A stretch of 64,000 nucleotides of DNA from Colwellia sp. MB02u-6. Its GTDB lineage: Bacteria > Pseudomonadota > Gammaproteobacteria > Enterobacterales > Alteromonadaceae. Position 1 is the first letter of the stretch, and every line of letters begins with the position of its first letter. The position numbers were made by a program, and so were the translations under genes. The stretch lies in NCBI RefSeq assembly GCF_014077095.1, contig NZ_JACGVG010000038.1, positions 372,001 through 436,000 on the forward strand, in the 5' to 3' direction. Below the pieces are notes generated by a model. That model made no database searches. It was not told the DNA's origin and saw only the letters and a list, made by a program, of their open reading frames with translations. This document shows, piece by piece, positions 45,788 through 54,853 of the stretch.

Positions 45788-45976
45788 ATACCAATCTCAC
45801 TAATTATCTGATCATTTTTACTGGTTAAAATAACCAACTACTGCGTTATTTATTTAATAATTAGAACAACTAGTTATTTATTTAATAATTAGAACAACTA
45901 GTTATTAAATAAATGCCTTATATTTGGCTGTTTTTCCTGCGTATAAAGTAGATCACCTTATTAATGAAATTGGTAT
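45788..45976. mobile_element. MITE-like element with terminal inverted repeats
   Basis: The ends are related: ataccaatctcactaattatctgatc at 45788 and its imperfect complement ending attggtat at 45976. In between lie two copies of a 28-bp tandem unit and an inner inverted repeat. There is no coding capacity. It sits between the DamX-like gene and recX. No clear target duplication beyond TA is seen. Confidence 0.65.
45845..45900. repeat. 28-bp tandem repeat (two copies)
   Basis: gttatttatttaataattag-agaacaacta type units stand at 45845-45872 and 45873-45900 and are identical. The attatttaat motif is inverted downstream at 45902-45914, so the repeat can form a hairpin. It lies inside the MITE-like element. 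Confidence 0.85.
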
Positions 45977-46028
45977 AAGCAAAATTAACTTCTAATAAAC
46001 CCGATTTTGAAAGTAGCAAAGTAGCCAC

Positions 46029-46526
46029 ATGTATAAAAAAACCAGTAAAAAAGATGCAAAGCCGCAAGTGATTTCTTATGATCGGGTCAAATCCTATATG
46101 ATTTGGATGATTGAAAGGTATGGAGATTACTCGGCAAAAGCGTTACTTCAAAAAGCTAATATGTTGTTTAAAGATGATACTCAATTCAATGAGCCAGCAC
46201 TTAATTATTTGATAGAACATGACATTATTAATGACTTTCGCTATGCAACACGCTTAACTACAAGTTTATCAGAAAAAAATATTGGCCCTAATAAAATCAA
46301 AGAAAAATTGTATGTAAAGGGATTCGCATCTAAGATCATCAATGAATGTGTTGAAGCACTAGAAACATCTGAGGATGATTATTTTGCTAAGGCACTTTCA
46401 TTAAAGATCAGAAAGTTTGGCGAAGAGCCTATTGACGATATTAAAGTAAAGCAAAAAGCGCTACGGCATTTAATATCCAAAGGCTTTACATACTCAATCG
46501 CCGATAAAGCGATAAAGTTCAGTTAA
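46029..46526 (+). CDS. recX: RecX-family regulatory protein
   Basis: The 165-residue protein has three RecX helical repeats: VKSYMIWMIERYGDYSAKALLQKA, NYLIEHDIINDFRYATRLTTSL (about 55-78) and a third after GPNKIKEKLYVKGF. RecX binds and limits RecA filaments. It is not next to recA here. It follows the MITE-like element directly. Confidence 0.82.
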   Translation: MYKKTSKKDAKPQVISYDRVKSYMIWMIERYGDYSAKALLQKANMLFKDDTQFNEPALNYLIEHDIINDFRYATRLTTSLSEKNIGPNKIKEKLYVKGFASKIINECVEALETSEDDYFAKALSLKIRKFGEEPIDDIKVKQKALRHLISKGFTYSIADKAIKFS

Positions 46527-46747
46527 TAAGGTGATAAAATATTGTTTAATTTAGCTAATCAGATAGCTACATCAATCAAAAATAGGCTTTATCAAACATA
46601 ATCAATTATGGCTAAAGCATTCTGCACCATGGCTTATGCTTGATCAAGCTAGTAGTAGTGTACGCGAATAACGAATCATCAATGAAGATAAAGTCATTGA
46701 TCTTATATGCGCGTACTGTGATAAAAAATCTGGTACTTTTAATAAAT

Positions 46748-47149
46748 TTACTTATTAAATTTATTAACCGCTGTTAGTAATTGCCGACAAGAAACCTGCC
46801 CAACCAATTTACCATCTTCAACAACAGGTCGACGACGATGTTTTTTTAGTAGCATGTCCTGAGCGACGTTGATAATGTCATCACTAGGGTGAGCAATAAC
46901 GATATTGTCTTTAGTCATATATTCACTTACTAAACCAACACCAACATTATTGTAAGTGCTTTCGAGTATGGCAGCTAAACAATCCATTTCGGAAAGTACG
47001 CCTACGAGGACTTTCTTTTCATTTATTACACAAACCCCTGAGACCTTATTATCTATAATGATTTTTATTGTATCTAATAAATTATCATCATCTTTGACCT
47101 TGATTGGGTTAGTGATCATATAATCGCGCAGATCAACTGATTGAAGCAT
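46748..47149 (-). CDS. CBS-pair protein
   Basis: The 133-residue protein is essentially two CBS domains: DYMITNPIKVKDDDNLLDTIKIIIDNKVSGVCVINE and EYMTKDNIVIAHPSDDIINVAQDMLLKKHRRRPVVED. CBS pairs bind adenosine nucleotides and regulate partners. It has no fused effector domain and the target is unknown. It marks the edge of the accessory region to its right. Confidence 0.85.
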   Translation of the reverse strand: MLQSVDLRDYMITNPIKVKDDDNLLDTIKIIIDNKVSGVCVINEKKVLVGVLSEMDCLAAILESTYNNVGVGLVSEYMTKDNIVIAHPSDDIINVAQDMLLKKHRRRPVVEDGKLVGQVSCRQLLTAVNKFNK

Positions 47150-47378
47150 GGTAAATCACCTTTTAATTTAGTAATAATTTTCATTATGTAAAAAGATAGA
47201 CCGGATGTTTTTTGAGCTTAAGCTTTATTCACTCAGCTTAATAGAATATAAACGTCATATCTAATATAAGTCAAAGAATACTATAAATATTTTTCAATCC
47301 AGCGAATAATAAGCGATGAAACAAACGAATAAACGATGGTTATCGGCGTTTTCAAGGTACTTGTCGCCTAGGTTAGTT

Positions 47379-48438
47379 TTATGCCGCCTTTTGTTTACTC
47401 GCTTTTGTTTCGTTAGTGGGGTTAAGGACCATGCTGGTTATATGTGACCAATCCCTTGTGGCTCGACTCCAACGTTCAGGATGTTTTGATTTTGCTGTCT
47501 CGTAAACATCTATTCGTTTAACGAGCACATCAATATCTGTTTGTTGATGACACATTACTGGTGTAACGAATTTGATGCCACTATGCTGATGCTCCACATT
47601 GTACCAAGTTACGAAGCGGTCAAACCATGACCGCGCATCAGGTAAGCCAGTGAATCTTTTTTCAGGATGACCAGGCCTATACTTAAGTGTTCTGAATAGC
47701 AATTCGGAATAAGGGTTGTCATTGCTGACAGATGGTCGACTCAGTGATGGCATAACACCTAGTTTTTGTAATTTAGCTAACATGGTGACACCTTTCATTG
47801 GGCTGCCATTGTCTTAATGTAATACCACTTGATTGGGCTTAATTTTTTCACCCTGGCAGATATCCACCATTAAGTCACTCGCTATCTCATTACTCTCAGG
47901 ATTGTGTACCTGCCAGCCCACTATTTTACCGCTGTATATGTCGATTATCATATATAAATAGAGGAACATTCCTCTAACATTCGAGGGCAAATAGGTGATA
48001 GCCCAAGTGTATATTTGGTTGGGACCTGTCGCCACAAACGGTTTAGGTTTTGGATGGCTATACGCGTGAGCACTTGTGGACTTAGCCAACATATTATGAG
48101 TATGTAGTAAGCGATAAATCGTCGATTGAGATGCTAAGTCAACCCCTTATCGGCCAGTTTAGGAACGATCTGGCTAGGCGGTAAATTCGCATACCCTTCA
48201 CTATTCACTATTCACTATTCACTAGTGCCAGTATTCTGGTTTGTTCCAATGCAGATAATTAATTAGCAGGTCGCTTTGGTGTCGTTTGGCGCTTATCTAC
48301 CAAACTATCTGCAGCCTTCCAGCGCTGTAATGCTTGGGCGCTAATGCCGACAATTCCACATGTCAGTCTTTGTCTTGCGCCATCCGTGCAAGCTTCCTCT
48401 ATCCAGCTAATGAGTTGTCCTTTTTGTTTGACTGACAT
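47379..48438 (-). pseudogene. IS3-family transposase orfB, broken
   Basis: From ATG 48438 the minus strand gives MSVKQKGQLISWIEEACTDGA and LTCGIVGISAQALQRWK, then a stop, a 7-bp repeat expansion and a frame change. From 48092 the DDE core continues (IDIYSGKIVGWQ), has an in-frame stop at about 47815 right before DNGSP (second catalytic Asp), and ends normally with NPYSELLFRTLKYRPGHP and WYNVEHQHSGIKF. The stop replaces a Ser codon by one base change. Confidence 0.85.
48197..48224. repeat. Four 7-bp tandem repeats in a dead transposase
   Basis: ttcacta is repeated four times. It lies inside the orfB pseudogene and adds stops on the coding strand. It probably arose by slippage after the gene was dead. 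Confidence 0.8.
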
Positions 48439-48845
48439 GAAGAATCCTCGTCCTCTTTCTATATGTCGAGGACTTTTTTTTGGAGCACCAATAATACCGC
48501 AGTTTTGGCCAACGACTTATCTTTGCCCGTCAGCTCTCATTTTAGTTTCTGGTGCGGCGGCAATATGCGCTCATTTCTTCTGCTGATAAATTGTGACACG
48601 CGATTATGGCATTGAACCGTTGTTCTTTAGTCCAGTCTTCAGGGCGTTTTTCATTGGTAGGCTTTGTCATCGTTTTTTCATCGTATCCAATGGGGTTGGC
48701 TCGCTGGCAGTTTGTCGTCCACCGATAAATTGTGGAAACTGCTACCTAATTCTGCAGCAATATCTTCCATCGTAACATCATCGTGTTTATTTAGTATTTT
48801 TTGTACTGCTTGTTGCTTGAATTCATCGCTATATTTAATTGGCAT
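48439..48845 (-). pseudogene. IS3-family orfA, broken
   Basis: From ATG 48845 the minus strand reads MPIKYSDEFKQQAVQKILNK and VTMEDIAAELGSS, then loses frame. Later pieces in other frames match the same OrfA type: RPEDWTKEQRFNAII, LSAEEMSAYCR and KDKSLAKTAVLLVLQKK. This OrfA form, ending in the ALLVLRKK-like motif, accompanies an IS3 orfB of the type found at 47379-48438. Confidence 0.8.
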
Positions 48846-48892
48846 TTCTTGTCTCTTATTAAAAAATTAGAGACGGCAAGTATCCTGACACA

Positions 48893-49079
48893 GGGGGTCC
48901 TTCGACAGCTCTGAATCTTCATTTTGTTGTTTAAACTGTACTACCCAGTTATAAAGCAGTTTATCAGTTATATTTAGTGATGCCGCAGCTTCGACGACCG
49001 AGTAACCTTACTCAGTTATTAACGCCACGGCCTCTTGCTTAAAATCATTTGGATATTGTTTGTCAATACGTTTAGTCAT
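48893..49079 (-). pseudogene. Second IS3-family orfA remnant, truncated
   Basis: From ATG 49079 the minus strand reads MTKRIDKQYPNDFKQEAVALITE, a stop, then GYSVVEAAASLNITDKLLYNWVVQFKQQ. This is an OrfA of a different IS3 element from its neighbour. It is cut off at the right boundary of the element at 47348-48892, so the latter may have inserted into it. A possible IS end (gtgaccgactaattcaacc) is at about 49117-49135. Confidence 0.75.
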
Positions 49080-49534
49080 TTTACACCTCAATAATTGGAT
49101 ATTATCCTTTATCGAAGTGACCGACTAATTCAACCACAACAAGGTTAATTTTTGACACATAGAAATAATCGACTATGATTTAATTAGCATTCTTTACACA
49201 GTAACAAGTTTATCTAATATGGACATTGATTATAGTTGTATTGAATCCATTTCCTCTCCTATTATGTGCTTTAGCTTGAATGTAAATCTGCTATACCGAA
49301 AGCACTATCATTTGATCGCAATCATGCAATTTTCGACTCAAAAATAAGGATAGTTTTTTATAGACAAGTATTCGCAAGTCACGCTGAAATTTAATGATTC
49401 ATCAAACTCAGATTTTTTGATGCATTTTTTATATCAAGTTGTTGTGAAGAATATTTTTCCGCATTCGCTTTCATTTACGTTTGTTAATTCCACTTGAATC
49501 AACGTGGTTTTCATTAACCACGGGAGAAAATGCA
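49080..49534. other. Gene-free stretch upstream of the cargo pair
   Basis: No gene is visible apart from the possible IS end at the left. The promoter of the cargo operon should lie here. The last 30 bases hold ggttttcattaacc, an inverted repeat, just before the ribosome site. Confidence 0.5.
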
Positions 49535-51037
49535 ATGAGTACATCTATTCCGTTCGACCCTTCACTCGCTTTAGGGAATATCGTCCCACAATCACATTTG
49601 GATAATTTAGAACAAATATCTGCCGTACAAGCACCGGTTGATGGTGCGTTGCTAGAACTGAACTCTTCTTTGCTGCTAAAACATAAGTTAATGATGACCT
49701 TAAATGAATTGGGTAATCTGGGCATAGACTCATCACCGATTGATAAGTCGATGAAGGAAGTTGATAAAACAATTACGACCTCAGCAACTAACTATGCTTC
49801 AAAAGCAGCAGAAAGCTTACCTAAAGTAGCCGAGCTTAGAGGTAAAATTCAGCAAGTTGGGGACAGTATTGAAAGTCCTATAAACTACAATAAAAGCAAT
49901 ATTAAGAAGATACCTATTTCAGCAGACTCAATGACAATGGATGCTCAATATTTCTCTTTTGACCAGACCGAGCAATCGGATCAATCTGTGATGGCGACGA
50001 TGAAAAGCTTTGTCTCCGCGTCGACTTCGTTTTTGGGCAATTCACGAAGCGCACAAATGACAGCATCAATGCAACAGCAAGTCAGTCATCAACGTGAAGT
50101 ACACGATATTCAGGGTGTTTTGGTGATCACGGCTAATTGCACACATAAAAACGCCAACCTTTTCGCCCCCTTCGTGATTGACGTAGACAAAGGTATTCGA
50201 GCTTGGAATGAATTAGTTAGAACCAAAGCATTGAAAGGTGCACAACTTATTAAAACTGACGATCGTGCAAGCTTTGAAAAAGCTGCAAAGCAATCGGGCA
50301 CTGAAAAAGAGGTTTCATACAATCTAATTTCCGGTGCAACTTACGGTTCAAGTTTTGTCGGCATGGTGCATGTACTTAAAGAGTCGAGTACGCAAAGTTC
50401 TCAAAACATGTATGCCGCCGCCGCTAGTATGCAAGCACAAATGAAAGTGGGTGGGTGGTTCTCAGATATGGAAGGTGGATTTGGCGTTAGCTCAAGCTTT
50501 GCTAGCAGTGCAAAAAAATTGTTGAGCAGCCAAAAAATAACGTCTCATGTCAGTTTAGTAACCATGGGTATTATTCCCTCTATTGTAGCGGATGAGGTTC
50601 AACTATCGGTTAAGCAATTCTCTGATTTTAGCCCTGATAAAATGATGGGCCAACTCGCTGCGTTGCAAAATTCAACCAACTCTGACCAAGCGAGTGTTAC
50701 TGATGCCGCAGGCAATGCGAGAACTGGTGCACAAATGATGGCAATTCGTAACAGTGAAGTAAAAAGTGTCATGTTAGCCGTTGGAGAAATTGACGATGGT
50801 AAAAACAAAATGTTGGACGTCAACTCCTTAATGACTGCATTTACAGATTACGTAAATAAAGCGGGTGGCGGTGATGTAGGTGTGCCTATCGAATACTTCT
50901 TAAAGCCGATTACCGCAAACCAGCTGTTTCAAATGTGGGTGGCGAAATACTTCCCTGCTAAATATGTCACATCCTCAGGTGATGATACTGCTCCTGAAGA
51001 GCCAGCGACTAATAATGAAGAGGGAGACGTAGATTAA
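49535..51037 (+). CDS. Unrecognised 500-residue island protein
   Basis: I do not recognise this protein. From ATG 49535 (GGGAG just upstream; a longer frame starts at 49481) it has no signal peptide. Residues 25-115 are helical (LLELNSSLLLKHKLMMTLNEL, KVAELRGKIQQV). A beta-rich part follows with SFVSASTSFLG and ISGATYGSSFVGMVHVLK (about 266-282). Next come an Ala/Ser helix (288-302) and a Gly/Ser-rich stretch (306-322). The acidic tail is TAPEEPATNNEEGDVD. The amphipathic Gly/Ser segment after a paired strand vaguely recalls pore-forming (MACPF-like) proteins, but this is weak. It has an operon partner 14 nt downstream. Confidence 0.6.
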   Translation: MSTSIPFDPSLALGNIVPQSHLDNLEQISAVQAPVDGALLELNSSLLLKHKLMMTLNELGNLGIDSSPIDKSMKEVDKTITTSATNYASKAAESLPKVAELRGKIQQVGDSIESPINYNKSNIKKIPISADSMTMDAQYFSFDQTEQSDQSVMATMKSFVSASTSFLGNSRSAQMTASMQQQVSHQREVHDIQGVLVITANCTHKNANLFAPFVIDVDKGIRAWNELVRTKALKGAQLIKTDDRASFEKAAKQSGTEKEVSYNLISGATYGSSFVGMVHVLKESSTQSSQNMYAAAASMQAQMKVGGWFSDMEGGFGVSSSFASSAKKLLSSQKITSHVSLVTMGIIPSIVADEVQLSVKQFSDFSPDKMMGQLAALQNSTNSDQASVTDAAGNARTGAQMMAIRNSEVKSVMLAVGEIDDGKNKMLDVNSLMTAFTDYVNKAGGGDVGVPIEYFLKPITANQLFQMWVAKYFPAKYVTSSGDDTAPEEPATNNEEGDVD

Positions 51038-51051
51038 ATGGTACATTAATA

Positions 51052-52401
51052 ATGAGCAATAAACGCTTAGTAGCAATGGAATCCTTTGACAGCAATACCA
51101 GGGCATACAAGTGGATTGAACCAGAAATAACGAAACTTGGATGGGATGTATGGTCTATTCCCACTACTGAATTAATAGATTTTTTAGGGGTTTCAAGCTA
51201 TTTGAGTGCCTTTATCAATGTCATCAAAGAGGTTCATCCTCATGTGGTTTTGGTGACTTCACCCTATGATTTTTTGGGCAGTGAAGCTTATGATGAAATT
51301 CGGGCGTTGGGGATACGCGTTATATGCTTGAGTGATGACGTTGATTACGACCCATCTTATTGGAATTCGATTAAGTTTATTAATGCCATTAAACAGGCTG
51401 ACTTATGGCTAGTTAACCAACCTTTTAAAGCTCCGATTGCTGCTGGTGCCCTAATGATCCCATGGGTGACTACCGCTGAAAGTCTGGCAGTAGACGATCA
51501 TAATGCTCCTTTTTTTGAAGTTGTCCTTTTTGGAGACTATTCGAGCCAAAGAGAATCACTGGTTTTACGCCTAGCTAAGCATATGAACATTGCTTGTTTT
51601 GGCAAAGGTTGGATCGCAGGCGAAGTAACACGAGGCAGTCGTTTAGGGCTCATGCGTAGAGCTCGAACGGTTATTTTAGTCTCCGAAGAAAATGACTTCA
51701 GCCCTGAATTCATGATAGAAGCGGCAATGATCGGCGCTAACTTTATAGTGGAATTGCATTCAGATCTTGCTCGGCACTTTGTCGATCCTGAAGCACTTAA
51801 CACTTATCATTCAGATGAAGAATGTTTTAAATGGATAACATCGGAATGCCAGGCGAAACCCGCACCTACGCCAATTGGATGGAATGTCATATGGCCGAGG
51901 ATTACAGATAAACTGTCCTTAAAAAACCGAGCACATGAACAAGGTATCAGTTCGACCTTAGCTTTGCTATACGCCGCTATCGCTCGCTTTAATAAGGAGC
52001 GGGGTCAGCACAGGATTGCGAAAGTATGTCTTGAACACTGGATAAAAGCTGATCCCAGCGCTCCTGAGCCGGTTATGCAAATCGCCCGTTATGCTTATTT
52101 GTTGGAGGATTGGGAAGCCGTTGTCCAGAACACAAAGGATGCAGAAGTGTTGTTGTTAAGTAAGGCAAACGCTTGGTTTGATGATCAATTCGAAACACAT
52201 AGTGGTTTGAATATATTCCTAGAATTAAGGTGTCTGCGAATACGCAGTAATTTACAATTAGGAGACGATGAGGCGGTGTTGACAGAAATCGCGGCATTGA
52301 ACGACAAGGATCGTCATACTATTTATCTTCAACTGAAAAATGAATTACAAATTAGAAAACTGAACCATGTTATTAAAGCTTTTTTGAATGATAAGAAGTA
52401 G
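51052..52401 (+). CDS. CgeB-like glycosyltransferase with helical tail
   Basis: The 449-residue protein has an N-terminal Rossmann-like half (VVLVTSPYDFLG, VICLSDDVDYDP, about 65-100), then VVLFGDYSSQRESLVLRL (158-173), CFGKGW (182-187) and a donor-side segment DFSPEFMIEAAMIGANFIVEL (215-235). This is the CgeB/GT1-like glycosyltransferase pattern, which uses a nucleotide-sugar donor. Residues 300-440 are a helical, TPR-like tail. It follows the unrecognised gene by 14 nt, and a role in modifying that protein is a guess. No transporter is nearby. Confidence 0.6.
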   Translation: MSNKRLVAMESFDSNTRAYKWIEPEITKLGWDVWSIPTTELIDFLGVSSYLSAFINVIKEVHPHVVLVTSPYDFLGSEAYDEIRALGIRVICLSDDVDYDPSYWNSIKFINAIKQADLWLVNQPFKAPIAAGALMIPWVTTAESLAVDDHNAPFFEVVLFGDYSSQRESLVLRLAKHMNIACFGKGWIAGEVTRGSRLGLMRRARTVILVSEENDFSPEFMIEAAMIGANFIVELHSDLARHFVDPEALNTYHSDEECFKWITSECQAKPAPTPIGWNVIWPRITDKLSLKNRAHEQGISSTLALLYAAIARFNKERGQHRIAKVCLEHWIKADPSAPEPVMQIARYAYLLEDWEAVVQNTKDAEVLLLSKANAWFDDQFETHSGLNIFLELRCLRIRSNLQLGDDEAVLTEIAALNDKDRHTIYLQLKNELQIRKLNHVIKAFLNDKK

Positions 52402-53013
52402 GTGGAAGGAGTTATAGATGGACATAAACATTAATCATTGAGAGTGTAATAAGAATAAACCACATTCCTGATCTATTCAACATGGTCTGATTTTGTTGGG
52501 TTCAGGGTCATTGAACTGCCTGTTTGAACAGGTCAATGGATGAGAAAGTTAGGAATTGATATTCTTAAGTATGTGTCTTATCCGCAAGAAAAAAAGGGTT
52601 CGACAGGCTCGTTGACTCCCCCTTTGAATATCAGAAGAAGCTTACTTAAGCAGTTGTTATGTGCTTACATTTACATCTCAGAGAAAAACCTGAACGGCGG
52701 CTATCCCATTAAACTTGTTATATACCATAGCCAAAACGAAAGGCTATATCTCGCTCAAACTGATCATAAACATGGCTTGGAAAATCCTTATCTTATGCAA
52801 TCCTTATCTTATGCCACCCATAATAATTCTACGCAATAATAATGCTCTGAAACACTTCTATTCATTGGTCAAGAACAATGCATGTACTTCATGTTGTAAG
52901 CTTTTGTATATCGATTTTTATATATTTTGATTAAATGAGTGAATTTCAGGCAAGCTGTACTTGCTGCCTCAAAGTAGCCGTATTTTTCTTGCTATCTTAG
53001 CATGTAGTTAAGT
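52402..53013. other. Gene-poor stretch after the cargo pair
   Basis: A 99-residue open frame (52540-52839) is present but has no recognisable content and no ribosome site. A hairpin with a 4-nt bulge (cattga...cctgtt/aacagg...tcaatg) is at 52509-52538. It lacks a T-tract, so it is not a clear terminator. No other feature is seen. Confidence 0.5.
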
Positions 53014-53993
53014 TTAAGCGCTATTCAAACAAGCTTGAGCATTGGCTTTACCGTGTGCTCGCTTTAAACCCACGTGTTCAGTGAATTCACACAAATGCTC
53101 TGCGGTGCCCACCGCGCCAGTGAATATACCTTCAAAGTTTGTGGTGAGCTTAGCCAACTTTCATCGCTGATGTGAAGTCTTGACAGTATCTGTGCGGTTT
53201 TAGCATCGATAGCGCCTCGTTTGTCTTCTCTTATTACGCGACCTGTTTCATCTACTATGGTTAAGTAATCCTTCAAGCTAAAGCTGATACCTGAGGTTTT
53301 CTCTTGATGTTCATTGCCAGTAAAGGCTAATAACGTTATAGGCTGCTCGCCCTTTATCGCCGCTTTGATACGTAGCGGGATACTGGTAAAACTCGATTGT
53401 TCAGGTGTTTGAGCAATACCTGCACGGACAGGATTTAAATCTACATAAGCCATACAAGCGAGTAATGCACCTTCATCGAGCAGGGCTTGTGATGTAAAGT
53501 GTCCTTCCCAAAAGTGCCCTGTGTATTTATCTTCTTTATTGGCTTGTCGAGCAATAGGTTCGTTTAAAGCGCGCATAAACCAACTGATATCGATTAAACG
53601 CTGTTTATAGACCTGTGCTGTTTCTTCAGCCATTTCCATTTCAAATGTAGTTAATGATTGCTCTCGCTGATATTTACTGGTCAAAATGGTGCCTTTAAAC
53701 AACTTATGCCAAAGGGAAAGTACATCTAGCGTAGTCCAGTTTTTAACTTGTTCACTATCAACATGAAGTACTAAATGTAAATGATTATTCATGACAGCGT
53801 GAGCACAAATATCAATAGCAAAGACCTGAGATAATTGAAAAATACGCTGTTCAATCCAACTACGTCTATGCTCATAGTTGACACCCGTTTCTTTATCTAC
53901 ACCACATAAAAAGGCTTTTCGAACGGTTCGACTGCAAATATGATAATACGGCGTATCAGGTAAACTAATTTGTTGTGAACGAGGCTTGGGCAT
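53014..53993 (-). pseudogene. RAYT-type Y1 transposase, frameshifted C-terminus
   Basis: The open frame from ATG 53993 ends at 53064 (309 residues). It has the HUH motif NHLHLVLHV and the Y1_Tnp/RAYT pattern (NKEDKYTGHFWEGHFTSQ, AYVDLNPVRAGIA). After SWLSSPQT the reading frame gives unrelated text. Shifting by one base from about 53155 gives a natural end, TNFEGIFTGAVGTAEHL, CEFTEHVGLKRAHGKANAQA and CLNSA, with a stop at 53014. A one-base indel therefore probably altered the C-terminal 46 residues. Confidence 0.8.
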
Positions 53994-54060
53994 AACAATC
54001 ACCACACTTAAAAAGGGTAAATTAAGTGTAGTTTATTGTTGAAAAAAAAAACAAGTTATT

Positions 54061-54113
54061 ATGGGTGGCTAAATTAATGATGGCTAAATTAATGATGGGT
54101 GGCCAAATTAATG
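54061..54113. repeat. Imperfect 18-bp tandem repeats
   Basis: ggctaaattaatgatgg-type units occur three times (one copy with ccaaatt). They overlap the start of the small frameshifted gene and would give a repeated MAKLM-type N-terminus if translated. Confidence 0.7.
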
Positions 54114-54350
54114 TTGATAAATTTTCCCTAGAAGGTATTGCTGCTTATTTTATAACGGGTTTGACATTAACCTTACTTGGAGTGTTCTGTCTTTTGAATG
54201 GAGTGGGTTTGTATTCATTCATAATAGAATCCACATTTGAGCGCCGTGAATGGAGAAAAAACTTGGAAATTATTGCATGTGGGAATTTCCGCTTTCATAT
54301 TACCTTTGATTGCTCTGCATGCCTGGATAGCACTTGCCTATAAAGGATAA
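54065..54350 (+). pseudogene. Small membrane protein with frameshift
   Basis: From about 54065 the plus strand gives a two-helix protein start: EGIAAYFITGLTLTLLGVF, then LLNGVGLYSFIIE. After the run AGAAAAAAC the open frame becomes Cys-rich and unlike a membrane protein. A shift by one base restores WKLLHVGISAFILPLIALHA and WIALAYKG with a stop at 54348-54350. A length change in the A-run is the likely cause. Family unknown. Confidence 0.55.
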
Positions 54351-54853
54351 GTTAATTTTATTATACTTAGAACAGATAGTCATTTTTTCGTTTGTCTTTG
54401 GTGTGAAACGTTTAGGCTAAAGAATATATAATTGAACTCCCTCAACGCCTACAGAGTGAGGTAATATAAAAGTTGTTACTGAGGTGGACGACAAATAACA
54501 ATTATTTTTGATCTTTAAGCAACTATTTTTAGCATATTAAAACGGCGTTATCGATACAAAACCTAATGCCCCCTCAGTGGTAAAAGTGATCATTAGAAGC
54601 CAATCTCATTTAGTATTTGGTGGTCTCAAACATTATACGCAGTCACATATGATGTTAATTTTTCTCACCTCGTGACACGATTATAATTTTTTATGACATC
54701 TCGACACAACAGGTTCTAATGTACGCTTGCAGGTAAAAGACATTTCAGGACGGGACAGGCTAAACAAAAAAGACCGAGCAAGTGATAAATTATTTATAAA
54801 CTAATCAGCCTTTTTTTGCTTTATTCTACTATTTCTGTAAGCATAGCTTTGTT
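54351..54853. other. Gene-free stretch before the scavenging locus
   Basis: No gene is visible and no strong terminator is seen for the alkaline phosphatase gene on the minus strand. This marks the right edge of the accessory island. Confidence 0.5.

Larger units (their letters stand above)
47348..48892 (-). mobile_element. Decayed IS3-family element
   Basis: Two diverged inverted repeats bound it: tcaaggtacttgtcgcct at 47352-47369 and, on the other strand, tcaggatacttgccgtct ending near 48888 (about 14 of 18 identical). Both IS3-type genes are inside, on the minus strand, and both are broken. The element looks old. Confidence 0.75.

Noticed and set aside
48344-48870. Plus-strand open frames of 60-80 residues in the IS3 element
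   Set aside because: These are antisense shadows of the broken orfA and orfB, which carry clear transposase text on the minus strand.
52540-52839. 99-residue open frame after the glycosyltransferase
   Set aside because: No ribosome site, no recognisable motif and a biased composition. It lies in a gene-poor stretch and starts right after a hairpin. I list it as noncoding.
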